64,000 bases of DNA from Flagellimonas myxillae (GTDB taxonomy: Bacteria; Bacteroidota; Bacteroidia; Flavobacteriales; Flavobacteriaceae). Shown in pieces: positions 16,282 to 26,046 of this stretch. The position numbers were made by a program, and so were the translations under genes. Within the stretch, counting starts at the first letter, position 1, and every line of letters begins with the position of its first letter. The notes under the pieces were generated by a model. The model ran no database searches. It was not told where the DNA came from and saw only the letters and a program-made list of their open reading frames with translations. The DNA is taken from positions 1,240,001 through 1,304,000 of the forward strand of contig NZ_JAMFLY010000001.1 in the NCBI RefSeq assembly GCF_023502235.1. The letters are read 5' to 3'.

Positions 16282-18074
16282 GGTTTTTCCTGCGTTTTTA
16301 CCGCGGCCACCAAACGTAAAGTAAGCCAACCACAAACACTACCTAACAATAACAGTAAAAGCGCAGTTTTATAACTGCCTAAAACGGCATGTCCAACACC
16401 AAAGAGCAAACTATTTAGAAAAATGACCCCAAATACAAAGCCAAACCACGATACTTTGGTAGAGCTTCTCTCCACCAAATCGGGCAGCTGTTTTGCAATG
16501 GGACCCCACCATCCTTTAGGTCGTACTTTTTTATAAAAGTTGAGCAAGGTTTCATTGTCCACAGGTTTGGTCATAAAGGTCACTATAATGGCAATCACCG
16601 TACAAACCAAAAGGAGAATGGTCGCTCGGATAAGTGCTACATCTTCATGATACCAAGTGTTTACGGTTTCCAATACAGCATCGTCCACCCAACCAAAACC
16701 ATGTAGCCAACGCACCCATAGAAAGCCATTGGCAAGCACTAGGGCCGAAAGCATGCTCGCAATTTCAGACCAAGCGTTTATACGCCACCAAAACCAGCGT
16801 AGCATCAGAATTATGGAAATACCGGACACTATTTCAATGATATAGACCCAAGCTCCAGCAATACTATCCATTTGCCAAGCTGCCATGGCGCTAATCAGTA
16901 GTAAAAGCACAATGCTAATACGCGAAACCAACATATAATGCTTATCTGTTGCATCTTTTCTGATAAAGCGTTTGTAGATATCATTTACCATATACGAGCC
17001 ACCCCAGCAGAGGTGGGTATCCACGGTGCTCATAAACGCAGCCATAAAGGCTGCGATCAACAATCCTTTGAGGCCTATGGGTAGCACTTCATTGATCATC
17101 ATTGGATATGCCAATTCAGGATCCGCCAACAATGCTTCGGAAGCTTCGGAAATCGGCAGGATGACAACGGAACCCAAACCTACCACTATCCATGGCCATG
17201 TAAGAATGACCACTCCTGCCACAGCAAACCATAGCGAAGCCTTAATGGCATGTTTTTCATTTTTTGCCGAGAACAATCGTTGTACGATATACCCATCACC
17301 TTGAGCCTGTCCCAACCATAGAATCCCTATCAAAAATACAAAGCCAATCATTTCTGTGGTGCCTATATGCGAAAGGTCAGGGAGCATATCAAGTACACCT
17401 GCAGGAGCATCGCTCCGAGCGGCAATTTGCGAAGCCAATTCTGTTGGCCCACCGATTTGAATCAGAACAAAGATGGCCAAAATAATGGTCCCTAATGTTC
17501 CTGCCGAAAAGTGGAGCATATCCAGAACAACAACTCCTTTGATACCAGAACTTAATGTGTGGATTAACGCAAAGGCAAGGGTTATGCCCAGAGCAAATTC
17601 AGCACTCCATCCCAACATTATTTGAGAGAATTTAAGCATGGCCAACATTATCCAACCGAGTGTAAAACAGTTCTTAAAAACTCCATAAAAAGCGGCCGTA
17701 AACCCTCGGAGTACCGAGGCAGATTTACCGCTATAGCGCAATTCTATCATTTCCGCATCTGTGAGAATTTCTGACCTACGCCAATATTTGGCATAAAAAA
17801 ACACCATCATCATGATGCCTGCTCCCAAATACCACCAAAGCCAATTGCCATAAATACCTTTGCTCCGCACAAGGGCGGTTACTGCCAATGGGGCATCGGT
17901 GGCAAACCAGGTTGCCGCAATGGAAGTTCCCAATAACCACCAGGGTAAATTACGGCCAGCAACAAAAAAATCGGTGATGTTTTTAGAATTATGCTTGACC
18001 ACAAAAACACCGATACCAATGCTTAAAAGCAAGTATCCTATGATGACAACCCAGTCTAAGTATGCTAATCCCAT
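16278..18074 (-). CDS. Sodium:solute symporter (SSS/SLC5 family)
   Basis: 598 residues with about 14 hydrophobic helices. SSS landmarks are the N-terminal DWVVIIGYLLLSIGIGVF, NITDFFVAGRNLPWWLLGTSIAATWFATDAP (helix 1 with the sodium-site region), and GLKGLLIAAFMAAFMSTVDTHLCWG (helix 8, second sodium-site region). Located in the inner membrane and driven by Na+. The substrate is probably a sugar or amino sugar, inferred only from the flanking GH4 and isomerase genes. It overlaps the isomerase start by 4 bp and follows GH4 by 27 bp. Confidence 0.9.
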   Translation of the reverse strand: MGLAYLDWVVIIGYLLLSIGIGVFVVKHNSKNITDFFVAGRNLPWWLLGTSIAATWFATDAPLAVTALVRSKGIYGNWLWWYLGAGIMMMVFFYAKYWRRSEILTDAEMIELRYSGKSASVLRGFTAAFYGVFKNCFTLGWIMLAMLKFSQIMLGWSAEFALGITLAFALIHTLSSGIKGVVVLDMLHFSAGTLGTIILAIFVLIQIGGPTELASQIAARSDAPAGVLDMLPDLSHIGTTEMIGFVFLIGILWLGQAQGDGYIVQRLFSAKNEKHAIKASLWFAVAGVVILTWPWIVVGLGSVVILPISEASEALLADPELAYPMMINEVLPIGLKGLLIAAFMAAFMSTVDTHLCWGGSYMVNDIYKRFIRKDATDKHYMLVSRISIVLLLLISAMAAWQMDSIAGAWVYIIEIVSGISIILMLRWFWWRINAWSEIASMLSALVLANGFLWVRWLHGFGWVDDAVLETVNTWYHEDVALIRATILLLVCTVIAIIVTFMTKPVDNETLLNFYKKVRPKGWWGPIAKQLPDLVERSSTKVSWFGFVFGVIFLNSLLFGVGHAVLGSYKTALLLLLLGSVCGWLTLRLVAAVKTQEKP

Positions 18075-18101
18075 CTATATTTTTTGGAGTAGACTGTCAA
18101 T

Positions 18102-19475
18102 CTAATTGAGTTCAGGTAAAACATCTTTTTGTAGGGCTAACATTTCATCGCACATTGCTATGGCATTTCGGTATGAATCAACTGTAGGCTCAATAAGAAT
18201 GGCTTGTAAGAGTTTGTCTTTGGATTTTTCTACAAAAGCCTCAACCAACAGCTTATGTATACTGGCATGCAAACGGATGGTGGCGGCAATTCCTTCGGCC
18301 ATTGGCTCCATTTGCACGGGCTTAATTCCAGAGGCATCGCAATAGGCTGGTACTTCAACCACCAGATCATTGGGTAGATTGGGGATGGCCCCACTATTGG
18401 GTACGTTGACCGCCTCTAACCAACGCTTGTTATTGGTAACAACCGATTCCATGATCAGGGTTGCAATTTCTCCAGAACTCTTAAAACTTCCATCCTCATT
18501 TTCAAGTTGTATTTCTTCAGTAGAACCAACAGGTAAAAGGGTCTTGCTCCAATCTTTGGTCCATTCCCGCTCATAATTTACACGGTCTACAGTATAGACT
18601 CCTTCGGGAATTTGATTGTTTTCCCATGGGTGGCCTTCATAGGGGTCATAAAAAAATTGCAATTGAGGAATCACAAACTCCTCTGCCCACCTCAAGTATT
18701 CGCCATAATGATTAGCGGCCGGTGACGGCCATTGCCCAAACCTTCTAAAGAGGATTCTCCCCAAAGCCAACTCGTGCCACTGGGCCAACCAATCCCCTTT
18801 TTTCTCAATGATTTTCAGTTTAGGATATAAATCTTCTCCTGTTGACTTTTGCCTGATTTCTTGAAACCAAGTAAAGTGATTAATACCACATGCCTTAGTC
18901 TGCAAATCTTCCAATGGAACCTTTAAAAGCTTGGAAAGTTGTTCTCTCCCCATAAAAACACCATGACATAGGCCAACGGTTTTAATTGAGGTCAATCGGG
19001 TTACCGCTTCACAAATTTTATGTTCTGGATTTGAGAAATTCAGTAGCATGGCCTTGGGGCAGAGCCTTTCCATTGCTTTAGCCAAATCCACAATTACCTT
19101 AATGTTCCGTAGCGCGTGGAACAAAGAACCTACTCCCCCGTTCTCACCGTATACCTGTCGGAATCCATACTTTCTTGGAATATGAAAATCCTGGGACCAA
19201 TAGACATTACGGTCTTTTTCCAATGCACATATAACAAAATCTGCATTTTTGATGGCGGAATCCCTATTTGTAGTAGCTACAATTTTTGCCTTTCGCTTCA
19301 ATTTTTGATTAACGTATTCGCCATGCTTGACCACATGTTCCAAGTGCGATTCTTCAACGTCCATTAAGTGAATTTCAAGGCCATTTCTGCATAGAGCATT
19401 GCTCAGGAGAATGTCTTGAACTATAATTGGCCCAAATTGGATGCTCCCTGCTCCTATATATGCTATTTTAATCAT
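18102..19475 (-). CDS. Glycoside hydrolase family 4 NAD-dependent glycosidase
   Basis: 457 residues. A Rossmann NAD motif opens the protein (IAYIGAGSIQFGP), followed by GH4 signatures: VYGENGGVGSLFHALRNI, LLNFSNPEHKICEAV, and the metal-binding Cys170 (GLCHG) and His200 (INHFTWF), equivalent to the Mn2+ ligands known in this family. GH4 enzymes cleave glycosides by transient C3 oxidation and elimination, and are cytoplasmic. Specificity (alpha-glucosidase, alpha-galacturonidase, 6-phospho-glycosidase or galactosaminidase) cannot be read from the sequence; the neighbours suggest an amino-sugar glycoside. First gene of the GH4-symporter-isomerase operon. Confidence 0.88.
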   Translation of the reverse strand: MIKIAYIGAGSIQFGPIIVQDILLSNALCRNGLEIHLMDVEESHLEHVVKHGEYVNQKLKRKAKIVATTNRDSAIKNADFVICALEKDRNVYWSQDFHIPRKYGFRQVYGENGGVGSLFHALRNIKVIVDLAKAMERLCPKAMLLNFSNPEHKICEAVTRLTSIKTVGLCHGVFMGREQLSKLLKVPLEDLQTKACGINHFTWFQEIRQKSTGEDLYPKLKIIEKKGDWLAQWHELALGRILFRRFGQWPSPAANHYGEYLRWAEEFVIPQLQFFYDPYEGHPWENNQIPEGVYTVDRVNYEREWTKDWSKTLLPVGSTEEIQLENEDGSFKSSGEIATLIMESVVTNNKRWLEAVNVPNSGAIPNLPNDLVVEVPAYCDASGIKPVQMEPMAEGIAATIRLHASIHKLLVEAFVEKSKDKLLQAILIEPTVDSYRNAIAMCDEMLALQKDVLPELN

Positions 19476-19503
19476 ATTTAAACACGATTATTTTTGGCAA
19501 TCA

Positions 19504-19516
19504 CGATATAATATCG
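19504..19516. promoter_or_regulatory. Small palindrome upstream of the GH4 operon
   Basis: CGATATAATATCG (6+1+6) lies 29 bp before the GH4 ATG, in a 266-bp gap (19476-19741) that otherwise shows no gene. Its position fits an operator or part of the promoter; no -7 consensus was found. Confidence 0.3.
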
Positions 19517-19741
19517 GGTCTCCAATATAGGCAATATCCCATTGTTCTACATTCACCCTGAAAATAGGTATACCAAAAATCGACAGCCGACATCATTCAT
19601 TCACAATGGCGTAAGACAAATACCATGACAAATATCCAAGCGACCTTTGTTTTAACTGCCAGCACTCATCTGTCGTGCTTTCATGAACAAATCAAAATAT
19701 CTGGAATGCCGTGTACAATTTGATTGCAGAATTAATCAGGT

Positions 19742-21319
19742 TTAATCCAAATTGGGCATTGCCCACTCTTGAATTCCATTAGCTTCTTCTTGCTCGTAAT
19801 AAGCGGTCCAAAACGGTTTTTTCTCGGCTAAGGGCACCTTTTCGTTTATCAAATACGGTTGAACACTGTACCACCAATCATTGTAGACCTTTTGCAGTTG
19901 GTCCACTACTTCGGGGTGTTGCGAAGCAATATCGGTGGTCTGTCCAGGGTCTAGCAACATATCGTACAGTTCCGTGTTGTTTACAAACCGATATTGTTCA
20001 TTACGAACTGCAACGTTCTTGTATTTCGAGTTTTCGGGATTGGCCGATTGTTCATCCTTGCCAAACTGCTTACTGACATTTTCCACCTTAGGATCATTGG
20101 GTTTATCCTGACCATTGAAATTTTTTGGGTTCAGGGGCCACCTTCCTCCATGAACAAAACGATATCTGTCCTTTCCTTCAAACTCGCCACCCATTAACAA
20201 GGGAAGAAAGCTCTTCCCATCCAAATCCGCGATGTTTGAAATATCGATATCGGCGACATCCGCAAGCGTTGGCAACATATCGTAATGATTTAACAATACC
20301 TCAATCTTTTTACCTGCAGCAAACTTTTTGGGCCATCGAATAAAGAAGGGAACCCTTGTTCCACCCTCATGGGCACTTCCTTTAAATCCCTTCATCCCAG
20401 CATTGTAAGTTATCTCCCCATGTACTGTATTTTGTCCGCCCCAAGTCTTCCCATTGTCCGACATAAATATGAGAATGGTATTATCGGCGATTTCCCAATC
20501 CTGTAGTTTTTCCATCAATCTTCCCAGATTGTCATCTATATTTTCAATCATCCCATAAAATCCCTGGGCTTTTTCTGGATAACCTTGTTCCACAAATTTT
20601 GACTTATAGCTTTCAGGGGCAATAAAGGGTCCATGCGGGGCATTGGTCGGGATGTAGGCGAAAAATGGTTGGTCTTCTTTTAATTGCTGTTTTATCCACG
20701 ATAAGGCCTGGGTAAAAAACACATCGGTACAGAATCCCTGGGTCTTTACAAATGTACCATTGTGCTTGATTGTGGGGTCAAAGTATTTGTTATTGGGTGC
20801 ATCTGCACAAGAACCTGGATAAGCTTGGCCAATACCTCCCCCACCATGAATGAACACTTCATCGAATCCTCTACTTTCAGGTTGATATTCGGGTTGGTCC
20901 CCAAGATGCCATTTGCCAAAAATTCCACTGCTGTAGTTACCTCGCTTTAGCACTTCGGGTAGGGTGGCAATATTAAGTGCCAAACGTTCCCGCTCCAAAA
21001 TAGTATGGGTAATCCCATTTTTAAAGGGATGTCGACCTGTAAGAATGGCCGACCTGGTGGGAGCGCAGGTGGGGCTCACCTGAAAATCGTCCAGACTTAT
21101 CCCCTGCGATTTTAGTTTGTCCATGTTGGGAGTTACAACATCAGGACTGCCATGGGCTGAAATATCCCCATATCCTTGGTCGTCGGTAAGAATTAAAATG
21201 ATGTTGGGCGGATTTTCCTTCATTTCTTCTTGCTTGTTGCTATCCTTACAGGATAAAAGCAGCAGCAACAGTGTTAATAATGAAGTTTTTACCAATGTAA
21301 ATAACAGTTTTGGTTTCAT
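19742..21319 (-). CDS. S1 family sulfatase lipoprotein
   Basis: 525 residues with a lipoprotein signal ending at LLSC (Cys24). The alkaline-phosphatase-like sulfatase fold is clear: NIILILTDDQGYGD (metal Asp46/47), the formylglycine motif CAPTR at 85-89 followed by SAILTGRHP, GIFGKWHLGDQPEY, APHGPF, and LIFMSDNGKTWGG. Cys85 should be matured to formylglycine by an anaerobic or FGE-type enzyme not found in the window. It probably desulfates a glycan at the cell surface or periplasm. Upstream of and co-directional with the GH4 operon. Confidence 0.92.
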   Translation of the reverse strand: MKPKLLFTLVKTSLLTLLLLLLSCKDSNKQEEMKENPPNIILILTDDQGYGDISAHGSPDVVTPNMDKLKSQGISLDDFQVSPTCAPTRSAILTGRHPFKNGITHTILERERLALNIATLPEVLKRGNYSSGIFGKWHLGDQPEYQPESRGFDEVFIHGGGGIGQAYPGSCADAPNNKYFDPTIKHNGTFVKTQGFCTDVFFTQALSWIKQQLKEDQPFFAYIPTNAPHGPFIAPESYKSKFVEQGYPEKAQGFYGMIENIDDNLGRLMEKLQDWEIADNTILIFMSDNGKTWGGQNTVHGEITYNAGMKGFKGSAHEGGTRVPFFIRWPKKFAAGKKIEVLLNHYDMLPTLADVADIDISNIADLDGKSFLPLLMGGEFEGKDRYRFVHGGRWPLNPKNFNGQDKPNDPKVENVSKQFGKDEQSANPENSKYKNVAVRNEQYRFVNNTELYDMLLDPGQTTDIASQHPEVVDQLQKVYNDWWYSVQPYLINEKVPLAEKKPFWTAYYEQEEANGIQEWAMPNLD

Positions 21320-21415
21320 GTGATGGTGTTGGTTAGGTTGAGCAGAAATCTTACCAGAAAAGTAGAGATATACCTGGCTAGGAATGAATTCAAGGATAGT
21401 AGCAGTTCATTGCTT

Positions 21416-22819
21416 TCACAATCTTTTTTGCCTTGGCTCTAGATCAGTAAGCTCCGCTATCTTGACAGGGTGACCACTTTCAATACTTTTCCTAGCTCCA
21501 ATTCCGATGAGGATGGACATGGCACCATCCCTTACCCCGGCAGCACGGTCAAACGGGTCTTGGGTATCTGGCAACTTGAATATTTTTTCATGAAGTCGTT
21601 TATCGCCACCTCCATGCCCCCCGCGTTCCATAGGGACTTGTATTGTTTTATGGTCCTCCCATAAATGATGTACGATCAAGGGTTTAAATTCCTCTACCTC
21701 TTTCAAGTTTTGTTCCATTTCCAAGGCATGGAGCTCTTCCTGGCTTAATTGGTCTGTCTTTCGGTATGGGATGTCATACCAAGCCTCTATCCTACCCTTG
21801 GTTCCATTAAAGGCAATTCGCCATCCTTCGAAAGGGGAATACGTGGTCAGGGAATAATTCACCACGGTTCCGTTGGCATATTTAATCTGGGAAGACATCT
21901 TGTCATAAATGTTGATTTCTTTTCTGAACAAGCAATTATCCCGAATATATCCGTCATGTTTTTCGTTGTTCACGTAGAGGTCCATATTCATTTTGCTCTT
22001 GGTAATATCCCAATGGTAGTCGCAGCTTTTCGTATGCTGGCAATCCCTACAATTGTTGCCCCTAAACGAATTGGAACTACCATAATGCTCCAAATCGCCA
22101 TAGGCGAATACCTCCATAGGGTCCGAATTCAACCACCAGTTTAAGAGATCAAAGTGATGCGTGGCCTTATGCACCCAAAGGGTCCCTCCAGTTTGGCGAA
22201 GGCCGTGCCATCTTCTAAAATAGGACGCTCCATGATAAGTATTCAAATACCAATTGAAGTCCACCGAAGTCACCTGCCCAATGGTTTCTTCCATGAGCAA
22301 CTGTTTTATCTTGGTGTTATAGGGCATCCAGCGATAGTTGAAACCGACAATGACCTTGTTGTTGTGTTTTCTTTCCGCATCCAGGATTTGTTGGCATTTA
22401 ACCTCGTCTGTGGTCATAGGTTTTTCGGTGAGTATGTCGCACCCCAACTCTAATCCCCGAATAATGTATTCGTGATGGGTGGAATCCGTGGTGGTAACAA
22501 TGACCAAATCCGGTCGGTTGTCTGTTACCATCTTGTCAAAATCGGAATAGGTATTGCATGTAACGCCCATATAGCCCTTGGCGAAGTCAAGTCTCCCGGG
22601 ATTGGGGTCACAGAGTCCCACAAATTCCAAAGTGTCCGAGTATTCTTCCACCAATCGTTTTCCCCAAAAGGTAATGCCTCGAATGCCTGTGCCGATCAAG
22701 GCTATTTTGAGTTTTCTTCCCAAAAATGCAAAACTTATTGGAGAGGCCTCCATCATGGTTCCAGCGGCCAACATGGACACTGCTGCTAAAAATTTTCTTC
22801 TGGTTTGGTTATTTTTCAT
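21416..22819 (-). CDS. Exported Gfo/Idh/MocA family oxidoreductase
   Basis: 467 residues. The N-terminus is a Tat-type signal (TRRKFLAAVSMLAAGTM), so the folded protein with bound NAD(P) is exported. The Rossmann part shows KIALIGTGIRGITFWGK, LCDPNPGRLDFA, and the EKPMTTDEV motif characteristic of the family. The C-terminal domain carries WVHKATHHFDLLNWW, with a likely catalytic His, and a cysteine cluster (NCRDCQHTKSCDYH) that may bind metal. GH109 glycosidases share this architecture, so a glycosidase rather than a dehydrogenase is possible. It precedes the sulfatase gene by 96 bp. Confidence 0.88.
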   Translation of the reverse strand: MKNNQTRRKFLAAVSMLAAGTMMEASPISFAFLGRKLKIALIGTGIRGITFWGKRLVEEYSDTLEFVGLCDPNPGRLDFAKGYMGVTCNTYSDFDKMVTDNRPDLVIVTTTDSTHHEYIIRGLELGCDILTEKPMTTDEVKCQQILDAERKHNNKVIVGFNYRWMPYNTKIKQLLMEETIGQVTSVDFNWYLNTYHGASYFRRWHGLRQTGGTLWVHKATHHFDLLNWWLNSDPMEVFAYGDLEHYGSSNSFRGNNCRDCQHTKSCDYHWDITKSKMNMDLYVNNEKHDGYIRDNCLFRKEINIYDKMSSQIKYANGTVVNYSLTTYSPFEGWRIAFNGTKGRIEAWYDIPYRKTDQLSQEELHALEMEQNLKEVEEFKPLIVHHLWEDHKTIQVPMERGGHGGGDKRLHEKIFKLPDTQDPFDRAAGVRDGAMSILIGIGARKSIESGHPVKIAELTDLEPRQKRL

Positions 22820-22974
22820 ACGGCTTCCCTTTCCCCCAATTTATGCAATTAAAAGCTATCTTCCATGGATTGACCCCATTAGCCAATGAATTTCACAAAT
22901 TGAACCGAATCGAAATGAAATTAATGTACTGAACCAATAAATGGAATGTTCGTGGACCTTGGCTATTTTCCAGT

Positions 22975-23676
22975 TTATTGTGGATTCTTTCTTGTGAAGG
23001 GAACAAAACGGACCGCCATCAATTCTTTTTTGACAATCTTGTTTTTCCGCTTAATGACCAATACCAATTGACGGACCCCATTATGCGGTCCAACGGGAAT
23101 TATCATTCTCCCACCAATTTTTAGTTGATCTATTAATGGTTGGGGAATATACGGAGCGCCAGCGGTAACCATTATGGCATCGAAGGGGGCTTGGTTTGGC
23201 CAGCCATTGTATCCATCTCCGTCTCGAACAACCACGTTTGAATACCCTAAGCGCGATAATCGTTTTTCCGCTTCCTGGGCGAGTTCCGATACGATCTCAA
23301 TAGTGTAAACAGAGTCCACTACCTTGGCAAGTATTGCTGCCTGGTATCCCGAACCTGTGCCAATTTCAAGTACTTTGTAATCAGATTTTAATCGAAGGGC
23401 CTGGGTCATAAAACCAACAATAAAGGGCTGGGAAATGGTTTGTCTCTTTCCTATGGGCAGCGGACTGTCGTTGTAGGCAAAGGCTCGTATGTCCCTGGGA
23501 ACAAATTCATGGCGGGGGACGTTCAACAGGGCGTACAAGGTGGCATAATCCTGTATTCCACGGGCCTTTATCTGGGTTTCCACCATTTGCTTTCTCCGGT
23601 GGGTGTAGTTTTCTTGGCCCAATACATTACTGGACATGGTAAAAACCGACAACCATAGTATCAACACTCTATGCAA
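22975..23676 (-). CDS. pcm: Exported protein-L-isoaspartate O-methyltransferase
   Basis: 233 residues from TTG 23676. No ATG precedes it before an in-frame stop, and this start gives a plausible signal peptide (HRVLILWLSVFTMSSNVLG); an internal ATG at codon 14 would remove it. The PCMT fold is clear: VPRHEFVPRDIRAFAYNDSPLPIG, TISQPFIVGFMTQAL, the SAM motif VLEIGTGSGYQAAIL, and the post-methylation region DAIMVTAGAPYIP. It repairs isoaspartyl residues using SAM. Export is odd because SAM is cytoplasmic, though exported PCMTs are known in other bacteria. Isolated between Gfo/Idh and AraC genes. Confidence 0.85.
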   Translation of the reverse strand: MHRVLILWLSVFTMSSNVLGQENYTHRRKQMVETQIKARGIQDYATLYALLNVPRHEFVPRDIRAFAYNDSPLPIGKRQTISQPFIVGFMTQALRLKSDYKVLEIGTGSGYQAAILAKVVDSVYTIEIVSELAQEAEKRLSRLGYSNVVVRDGDGYNGWPNQAPFDAIMVTAGAPYIPQPLIDQLKIGGRMIIPVGPHNGVRQLVLVIKRKNKIVKKELMAVRFVPFTRKNPQ

Positions 23677-23749
23677 AACAAAGCAATTAACGCATTGACA
23701 GTAAGTTACAAAACAATAGTAGGAGAATCAATATTGAAAATAATTGAAA

Positions 23750-24772
23750 TTACTCAGTTAGAAGTAATTTGCAATGCTTCCGGTAGGCAGTTGGGGTCAT
23801 GCCCGTACTTTTCTTGAAAGCTGTATTGAACGTGGATTTTGAATTGAAACCTACCTGATAATAGACCTCCTGTATTGTCATTCCCCCATCATCAGTGTTT
23901 TCCAAGATTTTTTTGGATGCATTGATTCGCTGGGTGTTGATGATGTTCAAAAAAGTATCGCCATAATGGTTGCTTAGGAACCTGGAAATATGATGGGGCG
24001 ACACCTGTAACGCTTTGGCCACTTTTTTCTGACTAATCAGCGGGTCGGTATACACATCGGGTTTGGTTATGTAGCTCGAAAATTCAACCTCCAAATGGTT
24101 TAATATTTCTCTGGGAAGCCCAGATTGCTGGGAGGTTTTTAATCTTGCTTTTTTGGAGGCCAAAGAGAAGGTAAGGTATAGTAGGGAAAACCCAAGTAAA
24201 GCCTCTGACAAGCAAAATAGTACCCATGCCCAAGTTTCGGATATGATCCCAAACTGCGCCCACAGCATTAATTCCAACAAATGAAGCATATAACTCCCTA
24301 TCCATAATCCCAGCACCGGCTTTAATGTGTTCATCATTCTCGGTGATACCGATGCCAATAGCCAGATTGCGTAACCCATAAAATGAACTTGGCTTGCGAT
24401 TAAAAGTGAAGGTTCATATCCTGTGTTTGAAGACAATATGAAAATTCCCAAAAGTGCAGGTACAAAGTGAAGCAGGGTTATCAATTTGGGAAATCTATGT
24501 CCCACTCCCATTAGTAGTACCGGTCCAAGTAAAAAATTCAAGGCGAAACCAAAGGAGTGAATTGTGTCAATAATAGAACTAAGCGAATTGATCCATGGGG
24601 TAAACCTCATAAATCCCAATAAATGATGTAGGAGGACAATCGCAATGGGAGCTGCCCACATTCGAATTTCCGTTTTGCCCTTTTGATTGAAAAGGATAAA
24701 TAGAATTAATCCACTTATACATACGATAAGAAAATTGAGCAAACTCTTTATCCAAAAAAGCTCTACCATCAT
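23750..24772 (-). CDS. AraC-family regulator with N-terminal membrane domain
   Basis: 340 residues from ATG 24772; a GTG five codons upstream is the alternative. Residues about 5-215 hold about seven hydrophobic helices. The C-terminal 105 residues form the double AraC helix-turn-helix (SQKKVAKALQVSPHHISRFL, then MTIQEVYYQVGFNSKSTFNTAFKKSTGMTPTAYRK). This class, common in Bacteroidota, senses an unknown signal in the membrane. It is divergent from the sialidase-fold operon at 24853 and may control it. Confidence 0.88.
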   Translation of the reverse strand: MMVELFWIKSLLNFLIVCISGLILFILFNQKGKTEIRMWAAPIAIVLLHHLLGFMRFTPWINSLSSIIDTIHSFGFALNFLLGPVLLMGVGHRFPKLITLLHFVPALLGIFILSSNTGYEPSLLIASQVHFMGYAIWLLASVSPRMMNTLKPVLGLWIGSYMLHLLELMLWAQFGIISETWAWVLFCLSEALLGFSLLYLTFSLASKKARLKTSQQSGLPREILNHLEVEFSSYITKPDVYTDPLISQKKVAKALQVSPHHISRFLSNHYGDTFLNIINTQRINASKKILENTDDGGMTIQEVYYQVGFNSKSTFNTAFKKSTGMTPTAYRKHCKLLLTE

Positions 24773-24819
24773 TGGGGGTTTATACACTTAAAAACAGGGT
24801 TCTAATTAAATAATCCGTA

Positions 24820-24827
24820 CAAATATA
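24820..24827 (-). promoter_or_regulatory. Candidate -7 box for the AraC gene
   Basis: On the minus strand TATATTTG matches TAnnTTTG exactly, 47 nt before the ATG at 24772. No -33 TTG is seen at the expected distance. Confidence 0.4.
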
Positions 24828-24852
24828 AACGTACTGCGATGTAATATTGGGT

Positions 24853-26046
24853 ATGAAATCGTTCCTAATACTATTCTTTTGGGTTGTAAACTCTTCCCTA
24901 GTCCTATGCCAACAGGTAAATTTTGTACAAGAACTGCCCTTTCCAGAGGGACTGATCAGCAGCGAGTCCATGCTAAGGTACCACGAGGAGAATCCAAAAA
25001 AGTTGATGGCTTCCATTTTGGCCGTAGACCCCAAGGCAAAAGATTTAGAGTATTATACTGTTGTGTTGGGTTCCAATGATTTGGGCAGCAGTTGGTCCCT
25101 TGAGAATCGGATTTTTTCGAAAGAAGCAGCCGATCCGTGGATCCATGCCCCAAACAAGAATCAATTTATCCTTTCTGATATCAGTGAGGGAAATGCCTTC
25201 CATCTTAAAACTTGGGAAGAAAAAAATGGGTCCTGGAGTTCGCCGACTTCCCATGGTTTTGGGCATGATCACGCCACCATTATTTCAGATAAGGAGGGAC
25301 ATTATCTCTTTTCTACCCAGAAGCTGGATAACAAAATGGTTTTGTACGTAGCAAAGGGAAACAGTAGCGACATGCTTTTGAAAAGTAAAACCATTGAACT
25401 TTTCAACGGTTGTGACCTTAGTGTAAAAAAACCGGTATTCTTTCAAGAAAAAATAGCCATACCTGTTGTGCTTCGGGGAGAATGGGATGGGAAATCTTCC
25501 AAACCTTTTGGGCAAATGTCCAGTTGGTTGATCATGATGGATAAGGAAACTTTGGAAACTACCGCCCCTTTGTTTATGACCAATAAATCTGGAGCCAAGC
25601 ATCACATCTTGGTCAATGGAAATGATGAGCTTTATTATTTCTATACCGATGTTGACCGAAAAAAAATGGAGGTAATTAAGTTGCCCGCTTCAACTTCAAA
25701 GTGGACAGCGCCAACAACTCTTGCTGAATCCCCACACCTTATCAACTTGGATGCAGTCCAATGGCACGGTAATAAGGGGGTCGTGCTTTACACGGTAGAA
25801 GAGTCCCCTGGAAACTTTCAGAAATACCTTTTGGCAATTGACCCAAACTTGAGCTGGACAGCACCTGTAAAGCTTGGTCCCCTGAGTATTCCCGACGAAA
25901 GGAACGGTTGGGCTGGTAGGGCTTGGCCACAAGGTGGGGATTATTGCGGTCTGATTTCACACCTTGACGGGGCACTATATGCTGTATGGTCCGCAGCTCC
26001 CAAAGGAATTTTCAAACCTTATTTTTCTAAAATAACCCTGCCATGA
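24853..26046 (+). CDS. Secreted sialidase/BNR-like beta-propeller protein
   Basis: 397 residues from ATG 24853. A signal peptide (SFLILFFWVVNSSLVLCQ) is followed by repeated beta-propeller strands with Asp-rich turns and the Asp-box-like SNDLGSSWSLENRIF; later blades include HGFGHDHATIISDKEGHYLFST and WAGRAWPQGGDYCGLISHLDGALYAVW. The fold suggests an exo-acting glycosidase or glycan-binding protein, but I cannot place the sialidase Arg triad, so function is open. The next gene starts inside its stop (ATGA), so the two are translationally coupled. Confidence 0.65.
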   Translation: MKSFLILFFWVVNSSLVLCQQVNFVQELPFPEGLISSESMLRYHEENPKKLMASILAVDPKAKDLEYYTVVLGSNDLGSSWSLENRIFSKEAADPWIHAPNKNQFILSDISEGNAFHLKTWEEKNGSWSSPTSHGFGHDHATIISDKEGHYLFSTQKLDNKMVLYVAKGNSSDMLLKSKTIELFNGCDLSVKKPVFFQEKIAIPVVLRGEWDGKSSKPFGQMSSWLIMMDKETLETTAPLFMTNKSGAKHHILVNGNDELYYFYTDVDRKKMEVIKLPASTSKWTAPTTLAESPHLINLDAVQWHGNKGVVLYTVEESPGNFQKYLLAIDPNLSWTAPVKLGPLSIPDERNGWAGRAWPQGGDYCGLISHLDGALYAVWSAAPKGIFKPYFSKITLP

